A stretch of 64,000 bases of DNA from Saprospiraceae bacterium (lineage in GTDB: Bacteria; Bacteroidota; Bacteroidia; Chitinophagales; Saprospiraceae): positions 1 to 64,000 of the forward strand of contig JAIYAP010000008.1 of NCBI GenBank assembly GCA_027488935.1, given 5' to 3'. The notes beneath the pieces were generated by a model. It ran no database searches, was not told where the DNA came from, and worked only from the letters and a program-made list of their open reading frames with translations. Made by a program: the position numbers and the translations under genes. Within the stretch, counting starts at the first letter, position 1; each line of letters begins with the position of its first letter. Positions 43,776-52,599 of the stretch are shown piece after piece.

Positions 43776-44402
43776 CTAAAATAAATATACTTCCATCGGT
43801 TCTGTCCAAACACTTACCTTTTGGCCTTTGCCGATGGAGCGCAGGCGGAACAATGCTGTTTGTCGCGCAGGAAGTCCACTTAATTTTATCGACCGAACCG
43901 AGCTGTACGCGCCGTTGTGCCAGCTTTGGCCAGCGTCGAGGGAGTATTCCAGTCCGGTGGTGCGCACTGTACGTGGATTGGGTAGCGAAAAACGCAGTTC
44001 CAGTTCGCCCGGCGTTCCTTGTGGCAATACCCGCATTTTAGTGGGAGGCAGCAACTCCTCGTTTTTGCGTCCGCGGTCCTCGCTCATGAAAAAGCCGGCA
44101 TTGGTAAACCAGCTGATGTTGCCGGTATCGTGCATGTTCAGCCAATCTGCCAACGAATACATGGATTTTATCAACCGCATTTTGGCTTCGTTTTTAAGTG
44201 CCACGCGATCCATCCCGCCTGCGCTGCTTTCGGCCAGCGTATGGGAGAAGGCTTGCGTTAGTTGATCCAGCAGATCTACCTGGGGGAGCGCTTCTGCGTA
44301 CTCCGGGTGTTCGCGCATACGCATTACCACGTTTTGAGCAATCGGCACCAGTTCGCCCTGAGGCATGGTTTTGAATTCAGATTTACGAATCTTTTGTGTC
44401 AT
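43776..44402 (-). CDS. Hypothetical protein with fibronectin-like C-terminal domain
   Basis: A protein of 208 residues without signal peptide. The first 100 residues are helical (VPIAQNVVMRMREHPEYAEAL, LADWLNMHDTGNISWFTNAG). The C-terminal 90 look like a fibronectin type III domain: GELELRFSLPNPRTVRTTGL, EYSLDAGQSWHN, LPARQTALFRLRSIGKGQ. The combination recalls proteins found repeatedly in Bacteroidota genomes without known role. The start at 44402 is followed by a basic region; the gap behind it (44403 to 45317) has no other gene. Confidence 0.7.
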   Translation of the reverse strand: MTQKIRKSEFKTMPQGELVPIAQNVVMRMREHPEYAEALPQVDLLDQLTQAFSHTLAESSAGGMDRVALKNEAKMRLIKSMYSLADWLNMHDTGNISWFTNAGFFMSEDRGRKNEELLPPTKMRVLPQGTPGELELRFSLPNPRTVRTTGLEYSLDAGQSWHNGAYSSVRSIKLSGLPARQTALFRLRSIGKGQKVSVWTEPMEVYLF

Positions 44403-44879
44403 GATTCTAAAACATTTAAAAAGTTAAACAATGATTTCAGCGCGCTTCGGTGTCGCTGATGGGGCAAAAGTGGAGGGCCCGTTTGAGAAAAAAAATTACA
44501 TTTTTCGCCAAGTTTTCCATGGGGCTACATAAAAAGGTGCAACCTCAATGGAGTATTTTTAAGTACTTGATACGCATATAATATACTGTAAAACAATTAA
44601 TTAAATAAAAATAAAACATAACATGCCAAAATGCGCCGATTCGGCCCTTCCCAAGGCATTTGGGCAGAAAAAATGGGAAAAACGGCATTAAAAGATAGAA
44701 ATGGCTGGGCCTGGAACATCCATCATAGATCAAAAAAGCCCAAAAAAGGGCTATTTAAGTCAAAAAATGCATCTAAATTTTTTTCTGTACATTTTATAAC
44801 AAGTTTTCCACGCAAAGGCCGAAAAAGGCCCCTTTTTTGGGGATGTTTTTTTTGCTTTTTTTGCTGAAAAATGATTTTT

Positions 44880-45163
44880 CGAAGCTAAGTATCGGTTAAT
44901 TGATGTTAAGTAGCCGCTATTCGAAGCTATATAGCGACTAATCGATGTCAAGTAGCCGCTATTCGAAGCTAAGTATCGGCTAATCGATGTCAAGTAGCCG
45001 CCATTCGAATCTATATAGCGGCTAATCGATGTCAAGTAGCCGCCATTCGAAGCTATATAGCGGCTAATCGATGTCAAGTAGCCGCTATTCGAAGCTATAT
45101 AGCCGTTACTCGATGTTAAGTAGCCGCTATTCGAAGCTATATAGCCGTTATTCGATGTTGAAT
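44880..45163. repeat. 42-bp tandem array of hairpin units, about 6.7 copies
   Basis: Units start at 44880, 44922, 44964, 45006, 45048, 45090 and 45132, exactly 42 apart. A typical unit holds the 10-bp palindrome GCTATATAGC and then AGCGGCTA, 12 bases, TAGCCGCT, an 8-bp stem. Variants change one arm (for example taagtatcggc). The period is a multiple of three, so the minus strand stays open and reads a 14-residue repeat, probably by chance. There is no spacer variation, so this is not a CRISPR. Confidence 0.9.
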
Positions 45164-45217
45164 CTACAAATGACCGATTCTGTCTTTTTTAGATCAGCAG
45201 GGGTTTAGCATAGTTAT

Positions 45218-45225
45218 TATATTTG
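45218..45225 (+). promoter_or_regulatory. -7 box for the 45318 gene
   Basis: TATATTTG 93 bases before the ATG at 45318. The -33 element is not well placed, so confidence is limited. Confidence 0.4.
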
Positions 45226-45317
45226 CACTTATTGCGACGGTTGTGTTTTTACATGAACCGTTAAATTTTCCAATGCAGTTATTTCCGCATTTGTTAGCAT
45301 CGTTAAAACATATTTAA

Positions 45318-47132
45318 ATGAAAAACACTTTACTATTGCTCTTTTGCTGCTTCTTTCTTGGAAACATGTCCGCACAGACGTTCGCATATAACGTTCCCGG
45401 CGATTTTGATAATTGCCCTACTGCTTTTTTTAAAAAGGCAGACGGGCATTTCCTGATCGCCGGTACAACTGGTGGACCTGAATGGACCGTTGGATCTCTG
45501 TCGTTGACTGGTGGACCTTATTTCCATGCCGACCTCGGAAATGTGTACTTATTAGATTGGGGCGCAGAGACAGGCTTGTTGAATAGTCAACGGTTGGAAG
45601 TTTATGGTGCAGCTGTATTGTACGATATGGTGGAGCTTCTCAATGGTAATATGGTGGCCTCCGGTTGGGAATATCGCTGCGCGGGGCCTGTGGAAACAAC
45701 TTTGATTTACATGAAATGTTTTGATCCTGCTGGCAATCTCTTATGGACAAAATACACAGACACAATTCAACTTAGTCCACGCTGGAATAACCTTAATTTA
45801 ATTAAGTTAGCGGTTAACCCAAATGACGGTAAGATAGCCCAGTTGTTTAATTCAAAGTATTCGTCTACTATTAATTTACTCGATCCAAACAATGGGGAAA
45901 TATTATTTAAGTACCCTAGTAGTAGGTGTAATGGGCTGGCTATCAATCCTGTAAATAACAATCTAGTGGTTATTACAAATAAATCTATTACTCAAATAAA
46001 CCCGAACGACGCATCAACAATAAGCCAATCTGGTTTACTTCCGATTTCGGCGTATTTTAACCACGTAATTGTGGATGCAGCAGGTACGATCTGGGCCATT
46101 CCAGATGGTAGTGTCATTTTAAAATGGCCGCTTAATGGATCTCCGATAGCCCTAAGCATTTCTCATATTTGGTACGGAACATGGGTGGCAACAGGGAATG
46201 GTTATGCGGAATATGGTGAAACCAACGATGGGAATAGCATTTATTTTTACAATGCCGATTTTCAGCTGCAAAGTGTGACAAAACTGTCTAATCTGGCCAA
46301 TTTTAAAGTCACAAAAATGTACCTCGATACCAACACTATTTTTCTTGCTGGCTACGAAGAACATGGCCCAGGAACCAATTTTACTAGCAATTATGGAAAA
46401 AATGCGAGTAGCAATCTTTTAATTCGCCGCTTTAATTACGATGGAACTCCACAAGATACGGAAGACCTGGACGTCGCCATTACTGAGGCTACGATCGAAG
46501 TTCTACCAACTTTTAACAAAGCATCCAATGATACGACATGGAATATTAATGGTGGGAAATTTGTAGTGACCCTGCGTAACAACGGCAACGTCCCCGTGAA
46601 GGAGGTTGATATTTCAGCCGATATTAACGGTTTTTTACAAGTTGATACTAGTTGCCATCTTAAAAACAAAAGCCATTATAGTTTTCATTTAGCAGATATC
46701 AACTTGGCACCCGGGGAAGAGCAAACTGTTTCGATTGATTCAATCAACAATGTTTATAACACCGCTATTTTTGCCGTTCCCTTGAAAATTTGTTTCAGTG
46801 CGTCCGCTCCCAATCACCGACGGGACGTTAACTTTCAAAACGATTATACCTGTTTGTCGATTTATGAAACCATTCCTACAGTAGCGCCTGCACAGACCAA
46901 CAACGGGCTACAAGTATTTCCCAATCCCGCCACTGCATCGATCCAGATCGTCTTATCGGCAGCAAGCAAAAACCCAGAAACTTACCGTATTCTTAGCAGT
47001 ACAGGTCGGGTATTACAACAAGGAACGATCCCAACCGGCGCCACTGAATTTTCTGTAGGAATAGAGGAGATACCATCCGGTTTATACTTCGTGGAAACAG
47101 GGGGTGTTTTTGGCCGTTTCATTAAATTTTAA
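45318..47132 (+). CDS. Secreted T9SS type A sorting-domain protein
   Basis: A protein of 604 residues. It has a signal peptide (LLLLFCCFFLGNMSAQ). An N-terminal beta-propeller-like region covers about 20-375: PTAFFKKADGHFLIAGTTGG, AVNPNDGKIAQLFNS, LAINPVNNNLVVITN. A domain of unknown kind follows at about 380-510, with a pattern resembling DUF11-type ig domains (WNINGGKFVVTLRNNGNVPV). The T9SS sorting domain begins at about 530 (LQVFPNPATASIQIVLS, ILSSTGRVLQQGTIP, GLYFVETGG). A surface protein with no known ligand. It is followed after 23 bases by the second DUF1801 copy. Confidence 0.85.
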   Translation: MKNTLLLLFCCFFLGNMSAQTFAYNVPGDFDNCPTAFFKKADGHFLIAGTTGGPEWTVGSLSLTGGPYFHADLGNVYLLDWGAETGLLNSQRLEVYGAAVLYDMVELLNGNMVASGWEYRCAGPVETTLIYMKCFDPAGNLLWTKYTDTIQLSPRWNNLNLIKLAVNPNDGKIAQLFNSKYSSTINLLDPNNGEILFKYPSSRCNGLAINPVNNNLVVITNKSITQINPNDASTISQSGLLPISAYFNHVIVDAAGTIWAIPDGSVILKWPLNGSPIALSISHIWYGTWVATGNGYAEYGETNDGNSIYFYNADFQLQSVTKLSNLANFKVTKMYLDTNTIFLAGYEEHGPGTNFTSNYGKNASSNLLIRRFNYDGTPQDTEDLDVAITEATIEVLPTFNKASNDTTWNINGGKFVVTLRNNGNVPVKEVDISADINGFLQVDTSCHLKNKSHYSFHLADINLAPGEEQTVSIDSINNVYNTAIFAVPLKICFSASAPNHRRDVNFQNDYTCLSIYETIPTVAPAQTNNGLQVFPNPATASIQIVLSAASKNPETYRILSSTGRVLQQGTIPTGATEFSVGIEEIPSGLYFVETGGVFGRFIKF

Positions 47133-47155
47133 TCCGTTACAACCCAAATTTTTAA

Positions 47156-47572
47156 ATGACCATTCCAGTACAAATCGACACCTACATTTCCAGTCAGCCG
47201 GAGCCCAAACGCACCGAACTGCAAGCTTTGCATGACCTCGTGTTGCAAGTATCCCCAGCCTGTCAATTATGGTTCAGTGACGGCAAAAACAGCGATGGCA
47301 AAGTAATTGCAAACCCAAATATTGGATACGGATGCTATACCATTCAATACGCGGATGGTACCAGCCGGGAATTTTATCAAATTGGGTTGAGTGCCAATAC
47401 AACGGGCATCTCTGTTTATGTCATGGGGATTAAAGATAAAACGTATTTGGCCGCTACTTTTGGCGATACGATTGGCAAGGCCAGCGTAACGGGATATTGT
47501 ATTAAGTTCAAAACGCTGAAGCACATTAATTTAGATGTATTGGAGGAGGCGATCCGGTTATCAATATCCTGA
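47156..47572 (+). CDS. DUF1801-family protein, copy 2
   Basis: A protein of 138 residues. It is nearly identical to the 43237-43659 gene from residue 10 to about 125. Only the N-terminus (TIPVQIDTYIS) and the C-terminus (LDVLEEAIRLSIS) differ. About 20 base differences are visible over some 400 bases, so this is a recent duplication. It sits 23 bases behind a T9SS gene. No function is known for the family. Confidence 0.85.
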   Translation: MTIPVQIDTYISSQPEPKRTELQALHDLVLQVSPACQLWFSDGKNSDGKVIANPNIGYGCYTIQYADGTSREFYQIGLSANTTGISVYVMGIKDKTYLAATFGDTIGKASVTGYCIKFKTLKHINLDVLEEAIRLSIS

Positions 47573-47708
47573 AAATCTAAAAATCCTTGAAATCATGGTT
47601 CAGACAGTGTGTCGCATGCGCGTTACCCACCATCATCTCAATGTTTTATTTGGCAAAACAAGCGCTCGCTACCTGATATGTAGCGCATAATTATTGTCAT
47701 ATCCGCTT

Positions 47709-47716
47709 TATATTTG
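47709..47716 (+). promoter_or_regulatory. -7 box for the 47727 lipoprotein gene
   Basis: TATATTTG 10 bases before the ATG at 47727. It implies a very short leader and supports the downstream start. No well-placed -33 TTG is seen. Confidence 0.45.
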
Positions 47717-47726
47717 CCCTAAAAAC

Positions 47727-49025
47727 ATGAGACAAAATCTTCTGTTCCCCCTGTTCGTTCTATCGGCCTGCGTGGCCTGTCAGCAAAACGCCCCATCAAA
47801 GGGTGCATACGCGCTGCCAAAATTTAAATTGATCCAGACCGACACCTTTCGTTTTAACAATTTCGTCGATTGTAACATGGCGGAAGTGTGGGTAGGCGAT
47901 ACGCTCCGTATTTTTCCCGGCAAATACGGCGAAGACCCTGTGTGGGGCGCCGCACGGGAACTTAAATTTGCCAGCGGCAGCCATGCCGACGAGGTGTTCG
48001 GCAGGGCGGCTAAGGACTATATCGCTCCCAAACTTCCCCCGAATGCACCCCTGGGAACGCCGGGCCTCCACGGCGCCGTCTGGTTCGAAACCGTGTACCA
48101 GGACGCCAAAGATGCCACCGGACGCACACTTTATGCCGTTTATCACAATGAAAACTATCCCGAAACCCTGCCCTTCAACGCCGAAACAGGCGAAGGTTAC
48201 ATAGATAAAAATTGGCCCCTCGGCCTGACGGATCGCATTACACCTGCCGCCGTTTGTCGCATCGGCATCATGAAATCGACCGATGGCGGCTGGAGCTGGG
48301 ACAACAAGGGCCTTTTTCTGGAGGACAAACAAACCCGCATGATCCTTAAACCGCACAATACCTCCAAAACCTTTGCCGGTGGTATCGGCGATCCCTCGGC
48401 AGTGGCAGTGGGCGATTATCTCTATCTTTTTTACGGCGAATATGGTTATCCGGGCGTTTACGACTCCGCGCACTACGATCCGGCTGTCGAATGGAGCGGA
48501 CAATGTATCAGCGTAGCCCGTATCGCGCTGGCAGACCTCGACCAACCGGAAGGAAAAGCCAAACGATGGGACGGACAGGGCTTCAACGCCCCCTGGGACG
48601 GTATTGGCAAACCCGTGGCCGCACTTCAAATTCCGATGCAGGCAGGCGGCGGCCCGGCTTCGTCGCCTTCAGGCGGGTTTCACTGGGGGCCGTCCGTCAG
48701 TTGGAATACTTATTTGAACGGTTGGGTGATGCTGATGGGGCACGTGACGGGACAGTCGTGGGTGGGCAGTAAATTGTTCATTTCATTCAATCCCCACCCT
48801 GACCTCGGCGCCGGAAACAACGCGCAGGACTGGACAAAGCCTCAATTGCTGGTTGACAAGCCCGGCCATACGATGTGGTATCCCTCCCTGCAACCCATGA
48901 ACACGCCCGAAGACATTGCAGGAAAGCATACTTCGCTACGCTTGGGACAACGCGCCCGGCTGTTTTTTAAATATTCCGATCTGGGCAAGTATTGCTCGGA
49001 GTATATCGTGGAGTTTGAGAAATAG
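47727..49025 (+). CDS. Lipoprotein, probable five-bladed beta-propeller of the GH43-like kind
   Basis: A protein of 432 residues. The lipoprotein signal has Cys at 15 or 18 (VLSAC, VAC). The body has strands typical of five-bladed glycoside propellers: NMAEVWVGDTLRIFPGKYGE, GIMKSTDGGWSWDNKG, KTFAGGIGDPSAVAVGDYLY, SVSWNTYLNGWVMLMGH and SSPSGGFHWGPSVS. The GDPSA and GPSVSW phrases recall acidic active-site turns, but I cannot assign the catalytic residues, so activity is uncertain. It is probably exposed on the outer surface. A 12-bp-stem terminator follows at 49132. Confidence 0.6.
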   Translation: MRQNLLFPLFVLSACVACQQNAPSKGAYALPKFKLIQTDTFRFNNFVDCNMAEVWVGDTLRIFPGKYGEDPVWGAARELKFASGSHADEVFGRAAKDYIAPKLPPNAPLGTPGLHGAVWFETVYQDAKDATGRTLYAVYHNENYPETLPFNAETGEGYIDKNWPLGLTDRITPAAVCRIGIMKSTDGGWSWDNKGLFLEDKQTRMILKPHNTSKTFAGGIGDPSAVAVGDYLYLFYGEYGYPGVYDSAHYDPAVEWSGQCISVARIALADLDQPEGKAKRWDGQGFNAPWDGIGKPVAALQIPMQAGGGPASSPSGGFHWGPSVSWNTYLNGWVMLMGHVTGQSWVGSKLFISFNPHPDLGAGNNAQDWTKPQLLVDKPGHTMWYPSLQPMNTPEDIAGKHTSLRLGQRARLFFKYSDLGKYCSEYIVEFEK

Positions 49026-49131
49026 AAGTGCGCCGGATAGCAAGCAAGGTTATCTTTGCAGGACTCGGACTTCCTTCCCTTTCCGTCCCCCAATCCGACC
49101 AATCCAGCCTCCCACCATGCCATTTGTCGAA

Positions 49132-49166
49132 AAAAAACGGGATGCCCGCGCGGTATCCCGTTTTTT
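49132..49166 (+). terminator. Rho-independent terminator
   Basis: AAAAAACGGGAT at 49132-49143 pairs with ATCCCGTTTTTT at 49155-49166, an 11-base loop between them. The stem ends in the T run. It follows the lipoprotein stop by 106 bases. Confidence 0.8.
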
Positions 49167-49206
49167 GTGCTTGAAGTTCCTGTTGTCTTCCTCTAAAAAT
49201 GTTGCT

Positions 49207-51636
49207 ATGAAGTGTTGGATTACCTTGCCTTGTCTATTGCTCCCATGTTTATTGGCTGCTCAAACGGCAGTTTTGAAAGGAAAAGTGCAAAATCCGGAGG
49301 GAGAACCGGTTGTTTTTGCCAATGTAGTCCTATACCGCAGTGCCGATAGTGTTTTTACAAAAGCCGGCGTGACCGACGATGCGGGCCGCTTCGAATTGCA
49401 AAACCTGAAAGCAGGCAACTATTATGTAGTATCTACTTACCTCGGCTTATCGGATCTGAAAAAGACCAATATCCAATTGCTGGAGAATCAAACCCTTGAT
49501 TTGGAAACCTTGACGTTTCAGTCCAACTCCGTCAAACTGGCGGAAGCAACTATCAGCGCGACCCGTCCTTTTGTGGAAGTAAAAGCCGATCGCACGGTGT
49601 TCAACGTGGAAGGCACCATCAACAACATCGGCACCGATGCGCTTTCTTTGTTGCGCAAGGCCCCGGCGGTTACGGTGGATAACAACGACAACCTCAGTCT
49701 GCTCGGCCGCTCAGGTGTGCTGGTGTATGTGGATGGCAAACGCTTGCCGCTCTCTGGCGCCGATTTGAGCACTTACCTGCAAAATCTGCCCGCCGAAGTG
49801 ATTGATCGCATTGAGATTATCACCAATCCCGGCGCCAAATATGAAGCAGAAGGCAATGCTGGTATTATTGACATTCGACTGAAAAAAAATAAAAACCTGG
49901 GGGCCAATGGTGCGCTCAATTCGAGTGTTAGTCAAGGCAAACACTACCGCAGCAACCTCACCGGCAATGGCAACTACCGCAACAAATACTTGAACGCATT
50001 CGGGACTGCCAGCGTTGGCAGCGGGGTCGGGATCAATGAAATGGATTTTGTGAGCTACCTCAACAACATGGTACAGGAGGAAATCAACGACAGCAAAAAC
50101 GACTGGCGGAACTACAATTACCGGGCGGGCGTCGATTTTCCCATTGCGGAACACCACACGATTGGCTTGCTCGCAGGCGGCGGCAAAACAACCAGCGACA
50201 ACACGTCCTATAACCATATCACGCTCGCACAAGCGGCCAATCCTACCCAAATCGACAGTATCCTGATTGCGAACAATACCGCCAACAGCACCCGCAAGCA
50301 ACAAACCTACAACCTTAATTACCGCTACGACAATACCAAAGGCCGCAGTTTCAACTTCGACCTGGATTATGGCAACTACAACAACCAACAATACCGCTTT
50401 CAACCCAACCGATACTACGATGCCTCTGAATCAGTTCTGAAAACGGAAATTATCAACCGCTTTGACACACCCACCGACATTGACATTTATACTTTACAGG
50501 CTGATTATGAAGACAATCTGCTGGGCGGAAAATTGGGCTTCGGCTCCAAACTCAGTAAGGTGGTGTCCGACAATACTTTTTTAGTGTTCGATGAATTGCA
50601 AGGCGTGGTGCTGCAAAACGACAAGCGCTCCAACCGTTTTAAATACAATGAAAAGGTATATGCGGCGTATTTGAATTACAGCCGCGATTTTGGTAAAAAA
50701 TGGCAGTTTTCGGGTGGTTTGCGCGCCGAAAAAACGGATGCGGTGGGCGATTTGAAAGCCTTTTTGCCCAATTTGCAGGAACCGCCGGTGGTGCTCAATT
50801 ACCTGAGTTGGTTCCCTACCCTCGGACTGACCTGGCAACAATCGGATGCGCACGCTTTTTCCTTTAATGCGGGTCGGCGCATCAACCGCCCGGATTACAA
50901 TGTTTTGAACCCGTTTAATAATCAGATCAGTCAGTTATCCTACGAAAAAGGCAATCCTTTCCTGCGGCCCGAAATTGTCAACAACATCGAATTAGGCTAT
51001 ACGCTGATGCAACAATACAACTTAAAAGTAGGCTACAGCCGCACCAGCGACCAAATCACCCGCCTGATCGCACCCGATTTGGTCGATCCGCGCGCCGGAT
51101 TTATCACCTGGGCTAATTTAGCGAACCAAACCATTTTCAGCCTCAACCTGAGCGTTCCGGTGCAGATTTCCAAAAAATGGAACGCCTACTTCAACGCTTC
51201 TGCCGCCCACCTGAACAACCAGGCCAATTATGGAAATGGCGCCGTGGTGGATGTACAGGCGTTTACCTACACCATTTACCAACAGCATACCTTTGATTTG
51301 CCGCACGGATTTAAGGCCGAGGTGTCTGGTTATTACTCCGGACCAGGCATTTGGGGCGGCGTTTTTGTGTATGAATCCAGTTGGAGCCTCGATGTAGGCT
51401 TGCAGCGCAAGTTTTTAAAAGACCGCCTGACGGTAAAAGTGAGTGCCAGCGACCTTTTCTTCCAGTCTGGTTGGGATGGCTACTCCGACTTCAACGGCCT
51501 GCTTTCGTATGGTGGTGGCAATTGGGACAGTCGGCGCGGCAGCCTCAGTTTGAGTTATCGTTTTGGAAATGAAAATGTGAAAGCGCGGAAAAGAAGCACG
51601 GGTATTGAGGCGGAAGCGGGGCGGGTGAAGGAGTGA
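49207..51636 (+). CDS. Outer-membrane beta-barrel protein, TonB-dependent-receptor-like
   Basis: A protein of 809 residues. It has a signal peptide (LLLPCLLAAQ). A CarboxypepD_reg-like domain lies at about 20-105 (VLKGKVQNPEGEPVVFANVV, TDDAGRFELQNLKAGNYYVV). A plug-like domain follows at about 125-215 (DALSLLRKAPAVTVDNNDNL, VYVDGKRLPLSG, IDRIEIITNPGAKYEAEGNAGIIDI). The rest is a large barrel of the outer membrane beta-barrel family 3 type (YNLNYRYDN, FSFNAGRRINRPDYNVLNPF, FLRPEIVNNIELGYTLM). It probably transports or binds a ligand at the outer membrane. No SusD partner is adjacent. I start at 49207 because upstream residues are not signal-like. Confidence 0.88.
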   Translation: MKCWITLPCLLLPCLLAAQTAVLKGKVQNPEGEPVVFANVVLYRSADSVFTKAGVTDDAGRFELQNLKAGNYYVVSTYLGLSDLKKTNIQLLENQTLDLETLTFQSNSVKLAEATISATRPFVEVKADRTVFNVEGTINNIGTDALSLLRKAPAVTVDNNDNLSLLGRSGVLVYVDGKRLPLSGADLSTYLQNLPAEVIDRIEIITNPGAKYEAEGNAGIIDIRLKKNKNLGANGALNSSVSQGKHYRSNLTGNGNYRNKYLNAFGTASVGSGVGINEMDFVSYLNNMVQEEINDSKNDWRNYNYRAGVDFPIAEHHTIGLLAGGGKTTSDNTSYNHITLAQAANPTQIDSILIANNTANSTRKQQTYNLNYRYDNTKGRSFNFDLDYGNYNNQQYRFQPNRYYDASESVLKTEIINRFDTPTDIDIYTLQADYEDNLLGGKLGFGSKLSKVVSDNTFLVFDELQGVVLQNDKRSNRFKYNEKVYAAYLNYSRDFGKKWQFSGGLRAEKTDAVGDLKAFLPNLQEPPVVLNYLSWFPTLGLTWQQSDAHAFSFNAGRRINRPDYNVLNPFNNQISQLSYEKGNPFLRPEIVNNIELGYTLMQQYNLKVGYSRTSDQITRLIAPDLVDPRAGFITWANLANQTIFSLNLSVPVQISKKWNAYFNASAAHLNNQANYGNGAVVDVQAFTYTIYQQHTFDLPHGFKAEVSGYYSGPGIWGGVFVYESSWSLDVGLQRKFLKDRLTVKVSASDLFFQSGWDGYSDFNGLLSYGGGNWDSRRGSLSLSYRFGNENVKARKRSTGIEAEAGRVKE

Positions 51637-51821
51637 TTTAGTGAGGAGTGGTTTAGTGAGGAGTGATGAGTGATGAGTGTTTTGCTCTGAGGCAACACTT
51701 TGGTGTTCGGTGTTGATTATTCAGTGTTTCTTTTGGAAGTACCTGGCCGCGGAACACTTTTTTCTTAAAAGGAACCTATTGCCTTTAAAATATTTGAAAG
51801 AATTTTAGGTAATTTTTATAA

Positions 51822-51983
51822 ATAGAAATAGAACCAGATCGGGTCATTTTTCTGGCTATTCCTGATAAAGTTTATCAAAAAATTGAAAAAACCCCCATTC
51901 TCCTCAAAGCATTGAACAGATACAATGTAAAAATAATTATTTTTGATCCAAATTTGGAAGAGATAAAACAATGGCTACCATGA
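51822..51983 (+). pseudogene. xisH: XisH C-terminal remnant, frameshifted
   Basis: The frame IEIEPDRVIFLAIP, then YQKIEKTPILLKALNRYNV, then KIIIFDPNLEEIKQWLP with a TGA at 51981-51983 has the ending of XisH proteins as I know it. Just upstream, in another frame (51790-51822), IFERILGNFYK corresponds to the preceding piece of the family, with a frameshift at about 51822. The rest of a full gene is missing before it. Its stop overlaps the xisI ATG by 4 bases (ATGA), as in intact xisH-xisI pairs. The gap 51637-51821 otherwise holds only short gtgaggag/gatgagtg repeats. Confidence 0.7.
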
Positions 51984-52309
51984 AAAACTACGAAGATATT
52001 GTTATCCAAACGCTTGAGGAGTATGCAGAGATGTTCAATCAGCAACGAGACGGCCTTGAAGCAACAGTTATCATTGACCGGGAAGGAAAGCACTATCAAC
52101 TCCTTAACTCAGGGTGGCGTAAAGATGAATACCAGTTTTATGTTATTTTCCATTTTGACATAAAAGACGGTAAGGTGTGGCTTCAGGAAAACCGAACGGA
52201 TGTTCTTATTGCCCAAGAATTGTCCGATAAAGGTATTCCTAAAAAGGATATCGTACTCGGTTTGCAATTTCCTGAATTACGGGCCGATACAGGATATGCT
52301 GTTGCGTGA
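51980..52309 (+). CDS. xisI: XisI-family protein
   Basis: A protein of 109 residues matching XisI: YEDIVIQTLEEYAEMF at the start, HYQLLNSGWRKDEYQFYVIFHFDIKDGKVWLQENRTD in the middle, and a tail with AQELSDKGIPKKDIVLGLQFPELR. XisI was named from cyanobacteria, where XisH and XisI control excision of the fdxN element; in other bacteria the pair has an unclear mobile or defence role. Here only a broken xisH remains upstream, so XisI is an orphan. I prefer the second ATG (51980), which overlaps the xisH stop as in other pairs; the first ATG is at 51971. Confidence 0.85.
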   Translation: MKNYEDIVIQTLEEYAEMFNQQRDGLEATVIIDREGKHYQLLNSGWRKDEYQFYVIFHFDIKDGKVWLQENRTDVLIAQELSDKGIPKKDIVLGLQFPELRADTGYAVA

Positions 52310-52461
52310 AAATAAAAGTTTGGTAAAAAGCCATCGATTATAGGAAGGTAGCCAGGAGGCATAAGCGATATGAGCTCAAAGCGCTTTTAGTGGAACAAGG
52401 TCGAAGGCAGGAAAGAATTTATATCTTTTAAAAAAGGACGATCTCCTATAACCCATAAAAA

Positions 52462-52513
52462 CCTCCGTGTATCTCCATTCCTCTGTGTACCTCTGTGGAA
52501 CCCCTTTAAAAAG
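52462..52513. repeat. ctctgtg-rich leader repeat
   Basis: About 50 bases (ctccgtgtatctcc, then ctctgtgtacctctgtgg) resembling 29757-29802. Both lie shortly upstream of a gene. The following aaaaagtgtaccggaggtacacagtgg can pair back with it as a hairpin. Nothing else is visible in 52310-52599. Confidence 0.6.
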
Positions 52514-52599
52514 TGTACCGGAGGTACACAGTGGAACGGAGTGGAACTTTCCCGCCCCCAATCGATGTTGCATATTCAACACACCAATTCCATTCCCAC

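Larger units (their letters stand above)
44403..45317. other. Long gene-free gap with small hairpins
   Basis: A 915-base gap. It holds AGCCC/GGGCT and GGCC stems near 44735 and 44816-44835, the 42-bp tandem array at 44880-45163 described separately, and a -7 box TATATTTG at 45218-45225 about 93 bases before the next gene. Short frames inside it have no protein-like sequence. Confidence 0.6.

Noticed and set aside
44631..44867. Plus-strand gene in the 915-base gap
   Set aside because: Lys-rich and Phe-rich low-complexity sequence from A/T runs and small hairpins; no homologous look.
44760..45077. Minus-strand frame coding a 14-residue tandem repeat
   Set aside because: It follows from the 42-bp period of the hairpin array, which keeps any frame open; the non-repeat part is low-complexity Lys/Phe sequence without protein character.
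44880..45163. CRISPR array
   Set aside because: Units are contiguous with no unique spacers, and no cas gene is present.
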